This document shows, one piece after another, positions 1 to 7,136 of a stretch of DNA of 64,000 nucleotides. The number at the start of each line of letters is the position of its first letter. Within the stretch, counting starts at the first letter, position 1. The notes beneath the pieces are model-generated. The model was not told the origin of the DNA. It worked only from the letters and a program-made list of their open reading frames with translations, and did no database searches. The DNA is from Thermotogota bacterium (GTDB lineage: Bacteria > Thermotogota > Thermotogae > Thermotogales > Thermotogaceae): assembly GCA_030550515.1 (NCBI GenBank), contig JAUQPE010000011.1:194915-258914 (forward strand), in the 5' to 3' direction. The translations under genes were made by a program, and so were the position numbers.

Positions 1-320
1 CTGTCGACGTCCGTGTTCGTGTCGGACGCGGCTTGGACCGCGAGCTCTCTCATCCTTTGGAGGATGGAGTGGACCTCCGTGAGCGCGCCTTCCGCCGTCT
101 GGATCAAGGATATGGCGTCTTGCGCGTTCTTGATCGCCATGTTGAGACCCCTGATCTGGCCCCTCATCTTTTCGCTGATGGCGAGCCCTGCCGCGTCGTC
201 TCCCGCCCTGTTGATCCTCAGACCGGAGGAGAGCCTCTCGAGCGTCTTGCTCATGCCGTACTGAACCTCGCTCAGGTTCCTCCAGGCGTTCAGCGCGCTT
301 ATGTTGTGGTTGATCCTCAT
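1..320 (-). CDS. fliC: Flagellin, N-terminal part (gene runs off the window edge)
   Basis: This is the first 106 codons of a flagellin, the subunit of the flagellar filament exported by the flagellar type III apparatus. The translation begins [20 protein letters not shown] and continues with the conserved coiled D0/D1 segment, including [20 protein letters not shown] around residues 29-48 and the [20 protein letters not shown] region near residues 80-100. These features are diagnostic of the bacterial flagellin N-terminus. The ATG at 320 follows an AGGTG ribosome-binding site. The C-terminal half lies beyond position 1. A sigma-28 type promoter sits at 387-413. The identification is firm; the gene symbol (fliC, hag or fla) is only a convention. 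Confidence 0.95.
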   Translation of the reverse strand, partial: MRINHNISALNAWRNLSEVQYGMSKTLERLSSGLRINRAGDDAAGLAISEKMRGQIRGLNMAIKNAQDAISLIQTAEGALTEVHSILQRMRELAVQAASDTNTDVD

Positions 321-358
321 GGACACCTCACCTCCGTGTGCGATCTACACTTCCCTGT

Positions 359-372
359 ACCCGGCGCCGGGT
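359..372 (-). other. 14-nt perfect palindrome in flagellin mRNA leader
   Basis: The sequence ACCCGGCGCCGGGT is a perfect palindrome. With the transcription start expected near 380 it would form a very GC-rich hairpin (small loop) close to the 5' end of the flagellin mRNA, about 40 bases upstream of the start codon. A 5' hairpin can protect an abundant mRNA from decay, but that role is inference. It lacks the T-run, on the gene's own strand, needed for a terminator. Confidence 0.5.
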
Positions 373-386
373 TTTTCCATTCTCTA

Positions 387-413
387 TAATCGGAGGAAGA
401 CCGGAGGACTTTA
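387..413 (-). promoter_or_regulatory. Sigma-28 (FliA) promoter of flagellin
   Basis: On the minus strand TAAAGTCC at 413-406 is followed by exactly 11 bases and then TCCGATTA at 394-387. The bacterial sigma-28 consensus is TAAAGTTT-N11-GCCGATAA, so both boxes and the spacing fit. It lies about 65 bases upstream of the flagellin start. The cognate sigma factor gene, fliA, is at 59685-60338. Confidence 0.85.
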
Positions 414-502
414 ATGTTAATTTTTCGTGAAAGGATCGGGAGGCGAACCGTCGTTGTAGAATAGACTGTGCCGAATCGTCGCATAGAGGCGGGAGTGGTC
501 GT

Positions 503-1750
503 ATGAAGTTGAGCGAGAGGGACTACAGGTGGAACTTCTTCGTGAATTCCATCGACTACGCCTTCTTCAGCCTCGGGATGACGCTCGGTTCCATCTCCAC
601 GCTCTTTCCCCTCCTTGCGAGGAACCTCGGGGCTTCAAACGTGGAGATCGGCCTGATCCCAGCGGTCGCGAACCTGGGTTGGGGAATACCAGCAATCCTC
701 GGGGCGAAGTACGCGGAGAGGGCCAGAAAGAAGCTGGATCTCGTCTTGAAGGTGACGCTGGGCGAGAGGCTCCCCTACCTGTTCATGGCGCTCGTGTGCT
801 TTTTCGTCGCCGCGAGGAACGCCAAGCTCGCCCTCTACCTTTCCATCTCCATGCTCGGCGTGGCGACGTTCTCGATGGGTTTTCTGGGACCACCTTGGAT
901 GAGCATGATAGAGAAGGTGATAGACAAGAAGAGGCGAGGAACGTTCTTCGCCGTCGGGAACGGCCTTGGGGCGCTCATGGGTGTTGGAGGGTCGGTCCTG
1001 GCGAGGCACTTTCTGGACAGGTACCCGTTCCCGAAGAACTTCGGGTACTCCTTCTCGACGGCCTTCGCCTTCTTCATGTTCTCCTTCGTCTTTTTGGCGC
1101 TCACCAGGGAAGCCCCAGACGAACCCGATCCAACCTCGGGCGATCCGAGTTACGTGAGGAAGAGCCTTTCGGTCTTCCGCGACAAGAACTTCAGGAACTA
1201 CATCCTGGAGAGGATCACGAACAGCCTCATGTTCGCCTCGAGCGGTTTCGTGACAGTCTACTTGATGGAGAGGTTGTCCCTGCCCGACAGGACGGTGGCC
1301 GAGTTCACGGCCGCCCTGATGATCTCGCAGGGCGTCTCTTCCTTCCTCGTGGGACCCCTGGGGGACAAGTTGGGACACAAGGTGACGCTCGCGATGGGGA
1401 AGGTCCTCTACGCCCTGGCGATGGTGCTCACGGCGCTGTGCAGAAGCCTCCCAATGGCGCTCTCCGTCTACGCCTTGCTTGGCTTCGTCAACACGACGAA
1501 CATGGTCGGGAGCCCCGCCCTGACGCTGGACCTCGTTCCAAGGAACAAGAAGGAGATGTACATGGGCGTGTTGTACTTCTCCATCGCGCCGTTCTCCTTC
1601 GCGGCCCCATTGCTCGGTGGAAAGATCGCGGACTGGTGGGGCTACGAGTCGTTGTTCCTCGGCACGGCGCTGATCGGGGTCTTCTCAACTTTGTTCCTGC
1701 TTTACTTCGTCGAGGACCCGCGGGGAGTTGAAAGAAAGAGGGCGAGATGA
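503..1750 (+). CDS. Major facilitator superfamily transporter
   Basis: This 415-residue polytopic membrane protein has about twelve hydrophobic segments in two halves separated by a charged loop around residues 205-235. It contains an MFS-like loop motif (GDKLGHKVTLAMGK, near residue 290). The pattern MKLSERDYRWNFFVNSIDYAFFSLG at the start resembles the uncharacterised MFS proteins found in thermophiles. The substrate cannot be read from the sequence. The ATG at 503 follows a GGGAGTGG ribosome-binding site. The gene is divergent from flagellin; its last codons contain the promoter of rpsB. Confidence 0.85.
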   Translation: MKLSERDYRWNFFVNSIDYAFFSLGMTLGSISTLFPLLARNLGASNVEIGLIPAVANLGWGIPAILGAKYAERARKKLDLVLKVTLGERLPYLFMALVCFFVAARNAKLALYLSISMLGVATFSMGFLGPPWMSMIEKVIDKKRRGTFFAVGNGLGALMGVGGSVLARHFLDRYPFPKNFGYSFSTAFAFFMFSFVFLALTREAPDEPDPTSGDPSYVRKSLSVFRDKNFRNYILERITNSLMFASSGFVTVYLMERLSLPDRTVAEFTAALMISQGVSSFLVGPLGDKLGHKVTLAMGKVLYALAMVLTALCRSLPMALSVYALLGFVNTTNMVGSPALTLDLVPRNKKEMYMGVLYFSIAPFSFAAPLLGGKIADWWGYESLFLGTALIGVFSTLFLLYFVEDPRGVERKRAR

Positions 1751-1756
1751 TAAAAT
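1728..1756 (+). promoter_or_regulatory. Promoter of rpsB, inside the 3' end of the MFS gene
   Basis: TTGAAA at 1728-1733 and TAAAAT at 1751-1756 are separated by exactly 17 bases. The -10 box is preceded by TGA, giving an extended -10 motif. The TGA is also the stop codon of the upstream MFS gene. Transcription would begin near 1763, leaving a leader of about 110 bases before rpsB. Confidence 0.75.
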
Positions 1757-1762
1757 CGACCA

Positions 1763-1866
1763 GGACGTCCCATCACGCACGCCCCTGGATCCCACCCTCG
1801 GTGCCTGTGAAAAGGCCGGCGTGGGTCGGAAGGGGGCGGAGGACCAAAACCAAACGGAACGGAGGT
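1763..1866 (+). promoter_or_regulatory. Structured rpsB mRNA leader, possible S2 autoregulatory element
   Basis: The leader is GC-rich and can fold. CCAGG near 1760 can pair with CCTGG near 1784, and a second arm pairs CCCAC near 1791 with GTGGG near 1821, enclosing a smaller stem (CGG and CCT against AGG and CCG) with a GTGAAA loop. The rpsB leaders of other bacteria are known to bind S2. That this one does is an inference from position and foldability only. Confidence 0.4.
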
Positions 1867-1873
1867 GTGCGGC

Positions 1874-2659
1874 GTGCCGGTCGTTACGATGAAACAGCTC
1901 CTGGAAGCTGGGGTCCACTTCGGACACAGGACCAGAAGGTGGAACCCCAAGATGGCTCCCTACATCTACACGGAGAGGAAAGGCATCTACATCATCGACC
2001 TCCAGAAGACCCAGCAGCTCCTGGAAGAGGCCTACTACTTCGTCAGGGAGAAGGCCAGCGAGGGTGCCACCATCCTGTTCGTCGGAACCAAGAAGCAGGC
2101 GCAGGGCGTCATCAAGAGTGAAGCGGAAAGGTGTGGGGCCTTCTACGTGAACAACAGGTGGCTCGGAGGGCTCCTCACCAACTTCAAGACCATAAGGTCC
2201 AGGATCGACAAGCTCATCGAGCTCGAGGAGAAGGAGAGGAACGGAGAGTTCGAGAAGCTTCCAAAGAAAGAGCAGAGCAGGATCAGGAGGATCTTGGAAA
2301 AGCTCAGGAAGAACCTCGGCGGCCTCAGGGACATGAGGAGGCTCCCGGACATCGTTTACGTAGTCGATCCCAGGAAGGAGAAGATCGCCGTCGCCGAGGC
2401 GAACAAGATGGGCATACCCATCGTCGCCATAGTGGACACCAACTGCGATCCGGACCCGATAGATTACGTGATCCCAGGAAACGACGACGCGATCAGGTCG
2501 ATCAAGCTCATCACTTCGGTGATAGCCGACGCCTACCTGGAGGGCAGAGAGGGCGCCCCGCTCACCAAGGAGGAACTGGTGGCGACCGAACCGGAAGAGA
2601 TGCCCTCCTTCGAGGAGATGTACGAGGACATGGAAGGGTTCGAAGAGGAGGAGGTTTAA
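1874..2659 (+). CDS. rpsB: 30S ribosomal protein S2
   Basis: The 261-residue protein is S2, a component of the small subunit located between head and body. It contains the family signatures [20 protein letters not shown] near the N-terminus, [21 protein letters not shown] and the [20 protein letters not shown] region that ends the globular domain, followed by an acidic tail (GFEEEEV). GTG at 1874 is the preferred start because GGAGG at 1861-1865 is 8 bases upstream; the GTG at 1865 overlaps that site. Unusually, rpsB is not followed by tsf. Its 3' end overlaps the convergent YbjQ-like gene by 4 bases. Confidence 0.97.
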   Translation: MPVVTMKQLLEAGVHFGHRTRRWNPKMAPYIYTERKGIYIIDLQKTQQLLEEAYYFVREKASEGATILFVGTKKQAQGVIKSEAERCGAFYVNNRWLGGLLTNFKTIRSRIDKLIELEEKERNGEFEKLPKKEQSRIRRILEKLRKNLGGLRDMRRLPDIVYVVDPRKEKIAVAEANKMGIPIVAIVDTNCDPDPIDYVIPGNDDAIRSIKLITSVIADAYLEGREGAPLTKEELVATEPEEMPSFEEMYEDMEGFEEEEV

Positions 2660-2669
2660 CCCTCCTCCT
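2646..2669. terminator. Hairpin holding two convergent stop codons
   Basis: AGGAGGAGG at 2646-2654 and CCTCCTCCT at 2661-2669 form a perfect 9-bp stem with a 6-base loop. The TAA of rpsB and the TAA of the opposite gene both fall in the loop region. There is no T-run after the stem, so it may act as a bidirectional pause or end-protecting structure, not as a strong intrinsic terminator. Confidence 0.45.
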
Positions 2670-2982
2670 TCTTCAGTTTCACCGCCGTGCCGTAGGCGAG
2701 TATCTCCGACGAGCCGGTCGTGATCGTGGAAGAGGAGAACCTGAAGCCTATCACGGCGTCCGCTCCGAGTTTCTCCGCCTCCTTTATCATCCGCTCCATC
2801 GCCACGTTCCTCGCTTCCGTCAAGAGTTCCGTGTAGCTCTTTATCTCTCCGCCGACTAGGTTTTTCAGGAGCGCCGCGAAGTCTTTGCCGAGGTGTTTGG
2901 CCATCACGGTGTTTCCGCACACTATCCCGAGCACCTTCTCCACCTTGTAGCCCGGCACGTGGTCCGCCGTCGTCACTATCAT
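2656..2982 (-). CDS. YbjQ/UPF0145-family protein
   Basis: The 108-residue protein matches the YbjQ (UPF0145, sometimes called heavy-metal-binding domain) family. It begins [20 protein letters not shown], has [20 protein letters not shown] in the middle, and [10 protein letters not shown] before a C-terminal beta strand. These proteins form small pentameric assemblies of unknown function and the metal-binding label is not proven. The length is normal for the family. It runs convergently into rpsB with a 4-base overlap. The neighbouring ABC exporter genes on the same strand begin upstream, so co-transcription is possible. Confidence 0.85.
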   Translation of the reverse strand: MIVTTADHVPGYKVEKVLGIVCGNTVMAKHLGKDFAALLKNLVGGEIKSYTELLTEARNVAMERMIKEAEKLGADAVIGFRFSSSTITTGSSEILAYGTAVKLKKEEG

Positions 2983-2993
2983 GCTCTCACCCC

Positions 2994-3737
2994 TCAGAAG
3001 TCTCTCTCACGAAAGATTTTATAAGAAAGGATCGCTATCGAAGCCGACACGATCGAGTAACCAAGGGTTTGCGAAAGGTTTGGCTCCCCCTTCATGACGT
3101 AGGCGAACGTGTTCAAGAAGGAAAGTCTCCTCACGATCCCGAGCGTGGTGGTTCCGCCCAGCAAGGCCAACGAGATTATGAGGGGCCTCACCTGGTCGGA
3201 AGAGAGGATCGAAAACAGGAAGGTGACGCAGTACCAGAGGATCCCCCCCACAAGATGCGTGACGAGGTACTTCCCGACCGTCCCCGCGTCGAGCGTCTCT
3301 TTGAGGAACGCTGTCACGGGAAGGGGCAGAAGGACCATCGCGACGGTCACGATGGAAAAGGCTATCAGCGGCGCGGAGAACTTGGTGAGGAAGACGGTCT
3401 TCCTCGAAAGCCTCGCCAAAAGGAGCTCGATGGTTTGGTTCTCTACCTCGCGCGCCACGAGGGGGAAGGCCATTATGATGGCGAACAGGGGTATGAACTG
3501 CCCCAGGTTCTTCCCGTACCACTGCGTGGTGATGTAAAAGTTCCAATCGCCGAGTTTTTCGATGAACTCCTCGGTCATCCCGAACCTCTCCAGAAGTCCC
3601 TTCGGGGCCGTCTCGAGTAGCTCGGAAAGGCTCCGCGTGTAATCCTTCATGACGACCAGGAAGACGAAAGTCCCAACGAACAGGAACAGAAACACCAGGG
3701 TTCTGGTCCTAAGATCTTTCAACTCCTTACGCCACAT
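2994..3737 (-). CDS. ABC-2 type transporter permease
   Basis: This 247-residue membrane protein is the permease partner of the ATPase at 3727-4515. It has about six hydrophobic segments, with the first after a short cytoplasmic start (MWRKELKDLRTRTLVFLF). A conserved EVENQTIELLLARLSRKTVFL stretch marks the cytoplasmic coupling region typical of ABC-2 permeases. ATG at 3737 sits 6 bases after a GAGGGGTG site and is preferred over the GTG at 3746. The gene overlaps the ATPase gene by 11 bases. With the YtrA-like repressor upstream, the unit resembles the Bacillus ytr efflux operon. The substrate is unknown. Confidence 0.85.
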   Translation of the reverse strand: MWRKELKDLRTRTLVFLFLFVGTFVFLVVMKDYTRSLSELLETAPKGLLERFGMTEEFIEKLGDWNFYITTQWYGKNLGQFIPLFAIIMAFPLVAREVENQTIELLLARLSRKTVFLTKFSAPLIAFSIVTVAMVLLPLPVTAFLKETLDAGTVGKYLVTHLVGGILWYCVTFLFSILSSDQVRPLIISLALLGGTTTLGIVRRLSFLNTFAYVMKGEPNLSQTLGYSIVSASIAILSYKIFRERDF

Positions 3738-4515
3738 CCCGCTCACCCCTCACGATGGCCTCGAAGATTTCATCGAAAGAGGCGTCCCTCACCTCGACAC
3801 CCTCTGGTATCCGGTCCGCCCGCACGAGGTAGATCAACTCGTTCTTCGTCCTCTTCAAAAGATGCCCTTCCAACTCCCTCTCGCTCACCACCAACTTGTA
3901 AGAGGCCTTCACGTCGTCGAGGTACCCCTGAACGATCACCCTCCCGGCCTTCATGATCAAGATCCTGTCCGCCACCTTTTCGACCTCCGAGAGTATGTGG
4001 CTCGTGTACAGAACGCTCTTTCCCTCGTAAGTCAGAGACCTCAAAGCGTCGAGCACGTCGCTTCTCGCCAGGGGGTCGAGGCCCCAGGTGGGCTCGTCCA
4101 ACACGTACAGGTCCACGTCTTCGGCGAGCACGAGCGAGAGGTAAGTGAGCGTCTTCATCCCGTGCGAGAGCTCCGAGACCTTGAGTTTCGGATCGATGCC
4201 GTACTTTTCCAACGAAGAGATCGCCTTCTCCCTTTTGAAGTTTTTCCCGATCCTCTCGAAGAGGTCCACCATGTCCTTCACCCTGAGGTACGGGTACAGG
4301 TTCTTCTCCTCCGGAAGGTAGGAAAAGCTTCCGGTGAGCCTCACCTCCCCACCGTCTGGGCGTCTGAGGCCGAGGACACACTTGAGCGTTGTGGTCTTCC
4401 CGGCGCCGTTCGGTCCGAGGATCGCGAAGATCTCGGACCTTCCAACTTCGAAGTTCACGTCGTCCACCGCTACCTTTGAACCGTAGGACTTCTTCAGCCC
4501 CCTCACCGTCAACAT
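3727..4515 (-). CDS. ABC transporter ATP-binding protein
   Basis: The 262-residue protein is a nucleotide-binding subunit that energises the adjacent permease. It has a Walker A motif (GPNGAGKTT, residues 34-42), an ABC signature in the degenerate form SHGMK, Walker B followed by Glu (LYVLDEPTWGLDP) and the switch histidine in YTSHILSE. The C-terminal 60 residues form a small regulatory domain as in CcmA/YtrB-type exporters. The start at 4515 follows GGAGGTG. It overlaps the permease gene downstream and the regulator gene upstream, so the three form one tightly coupled operon. Confidence 0.92.
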   Translation of the reverse strand: MLTVRGLKKSYGSKVAVDDVNFEVGRSEIFAILGPNGAGKTTTLKCVLGLRRPDGGEVRLTGSFSYLPEEKNLYPYLRVKDMVDLFERIGKNFKREKAISSLEKYGIDPKLKVSELSHGMKTLTYLSLVLAEDVDLYVLDEPTWGLDPLARSDVLDALRSLTYEGKSVLYTSHILSEVEKVADRILIMKAGRVIVQGYLDDVKASYKLVVSERELEGHLLKRTKNELIYLVRADRIPEGVEVRDASFDEIFEAIVRGERDVA

Positions 4516-4880
4516 CCACCTTCACCTCCGTAGACCTCTCCCACTATCTCGATCACCCTCTCCTCGGAGATTCCCGCCGTTTTGCAGTCCCTGAGGACGT
4601 TCTTGAGGGCATCCTCCAGAAATCCCTGAAGCGCCTCTCTCCTCACGTCGGCGACCACGTATCCCTCTCCCCTTCTCACCTCGAGCACTCCCTCCATCAC
4701 CAGTTCCCTGTAAGCCCTGGCCACGGTGTTCAAGTTCACCCCGAGGTCTTCGGCGAGGCTCCTTATCGAGGGCAAGAACTCCCCCTCTCTCAACCTCCCG
4801 GAGAGTATGAGGAGCTTTATGCCTTCTTTTATCTGCTCGTATATGGGCTTCGAAGAGTGGAAGTCTATCCTGAACCACAC
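4509..4880 (-). CDS. GntR-family repressor, YtrA subfamily
   Basis: The protein of about 123 residues has an N-terminal winged helix-turn-helix (PIYEQIKEGIKLLILSGRL, LPSIRSLAEDLGVNLNTVAR, GYVV) and only a short C-terminal dimerisation tail, which is the hallmark of the YtrA subfamily of GntR regulators. These repress ABC transporter operons and respond to membrane or antibiotic stress. GTG at 4880 gives the typical start MWFRIDFHSSKPIYEQI with AGGTGG six bases upstream; GTG at 4889 is an alternative. It is first in the operon. The palindrome at 4892-4917 is its probable operator. Confidence 0.9.
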   Translation of the reverse strand: MWFRIDFHSSKPIYEQIKEGIKLLILSGRLREGEFLPSIRSLAEDLGVNLNTVARAYRELVMEGVLEVRRGEGYVVADVRREALQGFLEDALKNVLRDCKTAGISEERVIEIVGEVYGGEGGC

Positions 4881-4891
4881 CTCCACCACCT

Positions 4892-4917
4892 CACTGTAAT
4901 ATTATACTATTACAGTG
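4892..4917 (-). promoter_or_regulatory. Palindromic operator overlapping the ytrA-like promoter
   Basis: CACTGTAAT at 4892-4900 and ATTACAGTG at 4909-4917 are perfect 9-bp inverted repeats around an 8-base centre. The centre contains a consensus TATAAT on the minus strand at 4906-4901, and a T-rich TTCTTT -35-like region lies about 18 bases upstream. A repressor bound here would block the polymerase at the -10 box. Autoregulation by the GntR protein encoded immediately downstream is inferred. Confidence 0.8.
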
Positions 4918-4944
4918 TGACAAAAAAGAAGGGGACGCGACGCG

Positions 4945-5724
4945 TCAGCCGTCCCTCTTCAAGAGCGTTTCGATCTCTTCGGGATCTTCGAAGGAGATCC
5001 TCCCGTGTTTTCCCACGGCGACCTCGAAGAAGAAGAGCTGGACGGTCTTTTCGAAATCGACCGTTCCACCCTTCCTCAGGAGGCCTCGCTTCTTCCCGAG
5101 GTTTTCAAAAAACGTCTGAAAGTCTTCCTCCACCCCCGCCTTCTTCCTGTAGATCTCGTAAGAGATCTCGAAGATTTCTGGATCATCTATCTTGTTCACC
5201 GGAAGGCTTCCAACCAGGAGAAGCCTCGCCGCCAATCCTTTGTCGAAGATCTCCTTGTAGAGGATCCCGGGCGTGTCGAGCACCCTCACGCCGTTCTCCA
5301 ACGAGAACCACTGTATTCCTTTCGTCACGCCAGGTTCCGCCCCCACGGCGCTCGCCCTCTTACCTTTGAGCTTGTTTATCACCGTGGATTTCCCAGTGTT
5401 CGGAACGCCGAGCACGAGCACCCTGGCGAGCCTGTCCAAGGAAAGTTTTTTCAGCAGCGCGCTTCGGGGCTCTTCCTTGTGGGTGGTGACCACGGTTTCC
5501 CCGTTCTTTCTGAAGAACTCCACCCACTTTTTCGTCGTCTCTTCGTCCGCGATGTCCACCTTGTTGAGCAGGATGATCCTTCTCTTCCCAGAAAAAGTCA
5601 CGTCGTGTGCGGAGGTCGCGAAAGGGGCTCGAGCGTCTCTGACCTCCAGCACCGTGTTGACGAGCTTGAGGAGCTTTCTTATCTCTCTCTTGGCCTTCTC
5701 GATGTGGCCTGGGTACCAGTTCAT
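4945..5724 (-). CDS. rbgA: Ribosome biogenesis GTPase RbgA/YlqF
   Basis: This 259-residue protein is a circularly permuted GTPase that acts in late assembly of the 50S subunit. The G4 motif NKVD (residues 54-57) comes before the G1 loop GVPNTGKST (106-114) and the G3 motif DTPG, which is the YlqF/RbgA order. The N-terminus NWYPGHIEKAKREI is characteristic. The C-terminal helical domain is a little shorter than in Bacillus. ATG at 5724 overlaps the stop of the phosphohexomutase gene as ATGA, so translation is probably coupled. A longer reading frame upstream is antisense-like coding of the mutase gene and was not used. Confidence 0.93.
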   Translation of the reverse strand: MNWYPGHIEKAKREIRKLLKLVNTVLEVRDARAPFATSAHDVTFSGKRRIILLNKVDIADEETTKKWVEFFRKNGETVVTTHKEEPRSALLKKLSLDRLARVLVLGVPNTGKSTVINKLKGKRASAVGAEPGVTKGIQWFSLENGVRVLDTPGILYKEIFDKGLAARLLLVGSLPVNKIDDPEIFEISYEIYRKKAGVEEDFQTFFENLGKKRGLLRKGGTVDFEKTVQLFFFEVAVGKHGRISFEDPEEIETLLKRDG

Positions 5725-7136
5725 AGCCTCAAGATCTCCTTGACCTTCTTTTGGGCCTCTTCGGTGGCTTTTTCGGCTCTCTCCCTCGTGGTCTCCCTCA
5801 CGTGGATGTAGACCTTGAGCTTGGGTTCCGTGCCGGATGGCCTCACGAAGATCCTGGTGTTGTCGAAGACGAAGAGGATGGTCTCGTTCGGTATCACGCC
5901 GTCGTAGCCCTCGGAGTAGTCGATGATGCCTTCGCGGTCCTTCAAGGATTGGTAGAGCCTTTCCGCTTCCTCCACGGAGGGCAGGTTTACGTTCAAGAGT
6001 TTCTCCACGTAGTACCCGTACTTTCTGTAGAGCTCCTCGAGTCTCCCGTAGGGGTCGTAGTTGCTGAAAGCGATGGCTGCCAAAACGCTCGCTATCACGC
6101 CGTCCTTGTCGCGCACGAAGTCCCCCGCGAGATAGCCACAACTCTCCTCAAAGCCAAAGACGAAGTTCCTGTCGCCCTTTTTGGTGTGTTCCTCTATCAG
6201 ATGACCTATGAACTTGAAGCCCGTTGGCGTTTCCTCCAGGTGCGCCCCCTTCTCCTCGCACATGGGTCTCACCATGTCGGTGGTCACGATCGTCTTTATG
6301 ACGAGAGGATTTTCGACCCTCGTGTGCTCCAGGAGGAAATCCGTCAACAGAACCCCAACTTGATTCCCCGTGAGCCTTTTACCCGAGTACACCACACCCA
6401 CCCTGTCGCAGTCCGGATCGGTGGCGAGTCCCAACGTGGCGTTCTTCCGGTTCAGGAGCACCAGAGCGGCGTCTTCCTCCGGGTTCGGCGTGGGAACCGT
6501 GGAGAAGTTCGGGTCTGGATTCATCTGCTCTTCGACGAGGCGCACGTTGAAACCCAGCCTCTTCAGAACTTCCGGTACGTAGTTGGCCCCCGTGCCGTGC
6601 AGGGGAGAATAGGCGACGTCGAGCTTTATGTTCATCGGAAACTTCGAAAAGCTCCCCACGACCCTCTCTATGTAACTCTCCTTCACTTCGGGAGGGACGG
6701 GCTCGAACTTTCCCTCCCTCACCGAGGACGTATCCACCCTCTTGTAAATCTCGGTGATCTCGTCGGTGTACTCCGGGATCGCCTGAACGCCGTCCCAGGT
6801 GTAGACCTTGTAGCCGTTGTAGTCGGGGGGATTGTGGCTGGCCGTGATCACCACGCCGACACCGGTCTTCATGGTCCTCACGGCGTAGGAGAGGACGGGT
6901 GTCGGTGTGGGTTCGGGGAAGACGTACGCCTTCATGCCTTGCCCCGCAAAGACCTTCGCGGTGAGTTCCGCGAACTCTCTGGAGTTCTTCCTGGTGTCGT
7001 AGGCCACGACGACGTCCTTCAAGCCTTTCTCTCTCATCCAGAGGGCCACGCTCAGGGAGGCCCTGATCACCGTTTCTTCGTCGAACTCGCCCTTTCTCAT
7101 GATTCCCCTGATGCCTCCGGTACCGAAGAGGATCAT
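5721..7136 (-). CDS. Phosphoglucomutase/phosphomannomutase
   Basis: The 471-residue protein is an alpha-D-phosphohexomutase that interconverts hexose 1- and 6-phosphates for glycogen, nucleotide sugars and wall precursors. All four family signatures are present: the phosphoserine loop TASHNPPDYNGYK, the metal loop DPDCDR, the sugar loop GFEESCGYL and the phosphate-binding loop RPSGTEPKLKVY at the C-terminus. Preference for glucose or mannose cannot be decided by reading. The ATG at 7136 overlaps the stop of the upstream radical SAM gene (ATGA), and its own stop overlaps rbgA, so the three genes form one transcription unit. Confidence 0.93.
   Translation of the reverse strand: MILFGTGGIRGIMRKGEFDEETVIRASLSVALWMREKGLKDVVVAYDTRKNSREFAELTAKVFAGQGMKAYVFPEPTPTPVLSYAVRTMKTGVGVVITASHNPPDYNGYKVYTWDGVQAIPEYTDEITEIYKRVDTSSVREGKFEPVPPEVKESYIERVVGSFSKFPMNIKLDVAYSPLHGTGANYVPEVLKRLGFNVRLVEEQMNPDPNFSTVPTPNPEEDAALVLLNRKNATLGLATDPDCDRVGVVYSGKRLTGNQVGVLLTDFLLEHTRVENPLVIKTIVTTDMVRPMCEEKGAHLEETPTGFKFIGHLIEEHTKKGDRNFVFGFEESCGYLAGDFVRDKDGVIASVLAAIAFSNYDPYGRLEELYRKYGYYVEKLLNVNLPSVEEAERLYQSLKDREGIIDYSEGYDGVIPNETILFVFDNTRIFVRPSGTEPKLKVYIHVRETTRERAEKATEEAQKKVKEILRL

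Noticed and set aside
5725-6141. N-terminal extension of the rbgA frame
   Set aside because: The extension is basic, low-quality sequence overlapping the mutase gene. The family start NWYPGH is at 5724 in an ATGA overlap.
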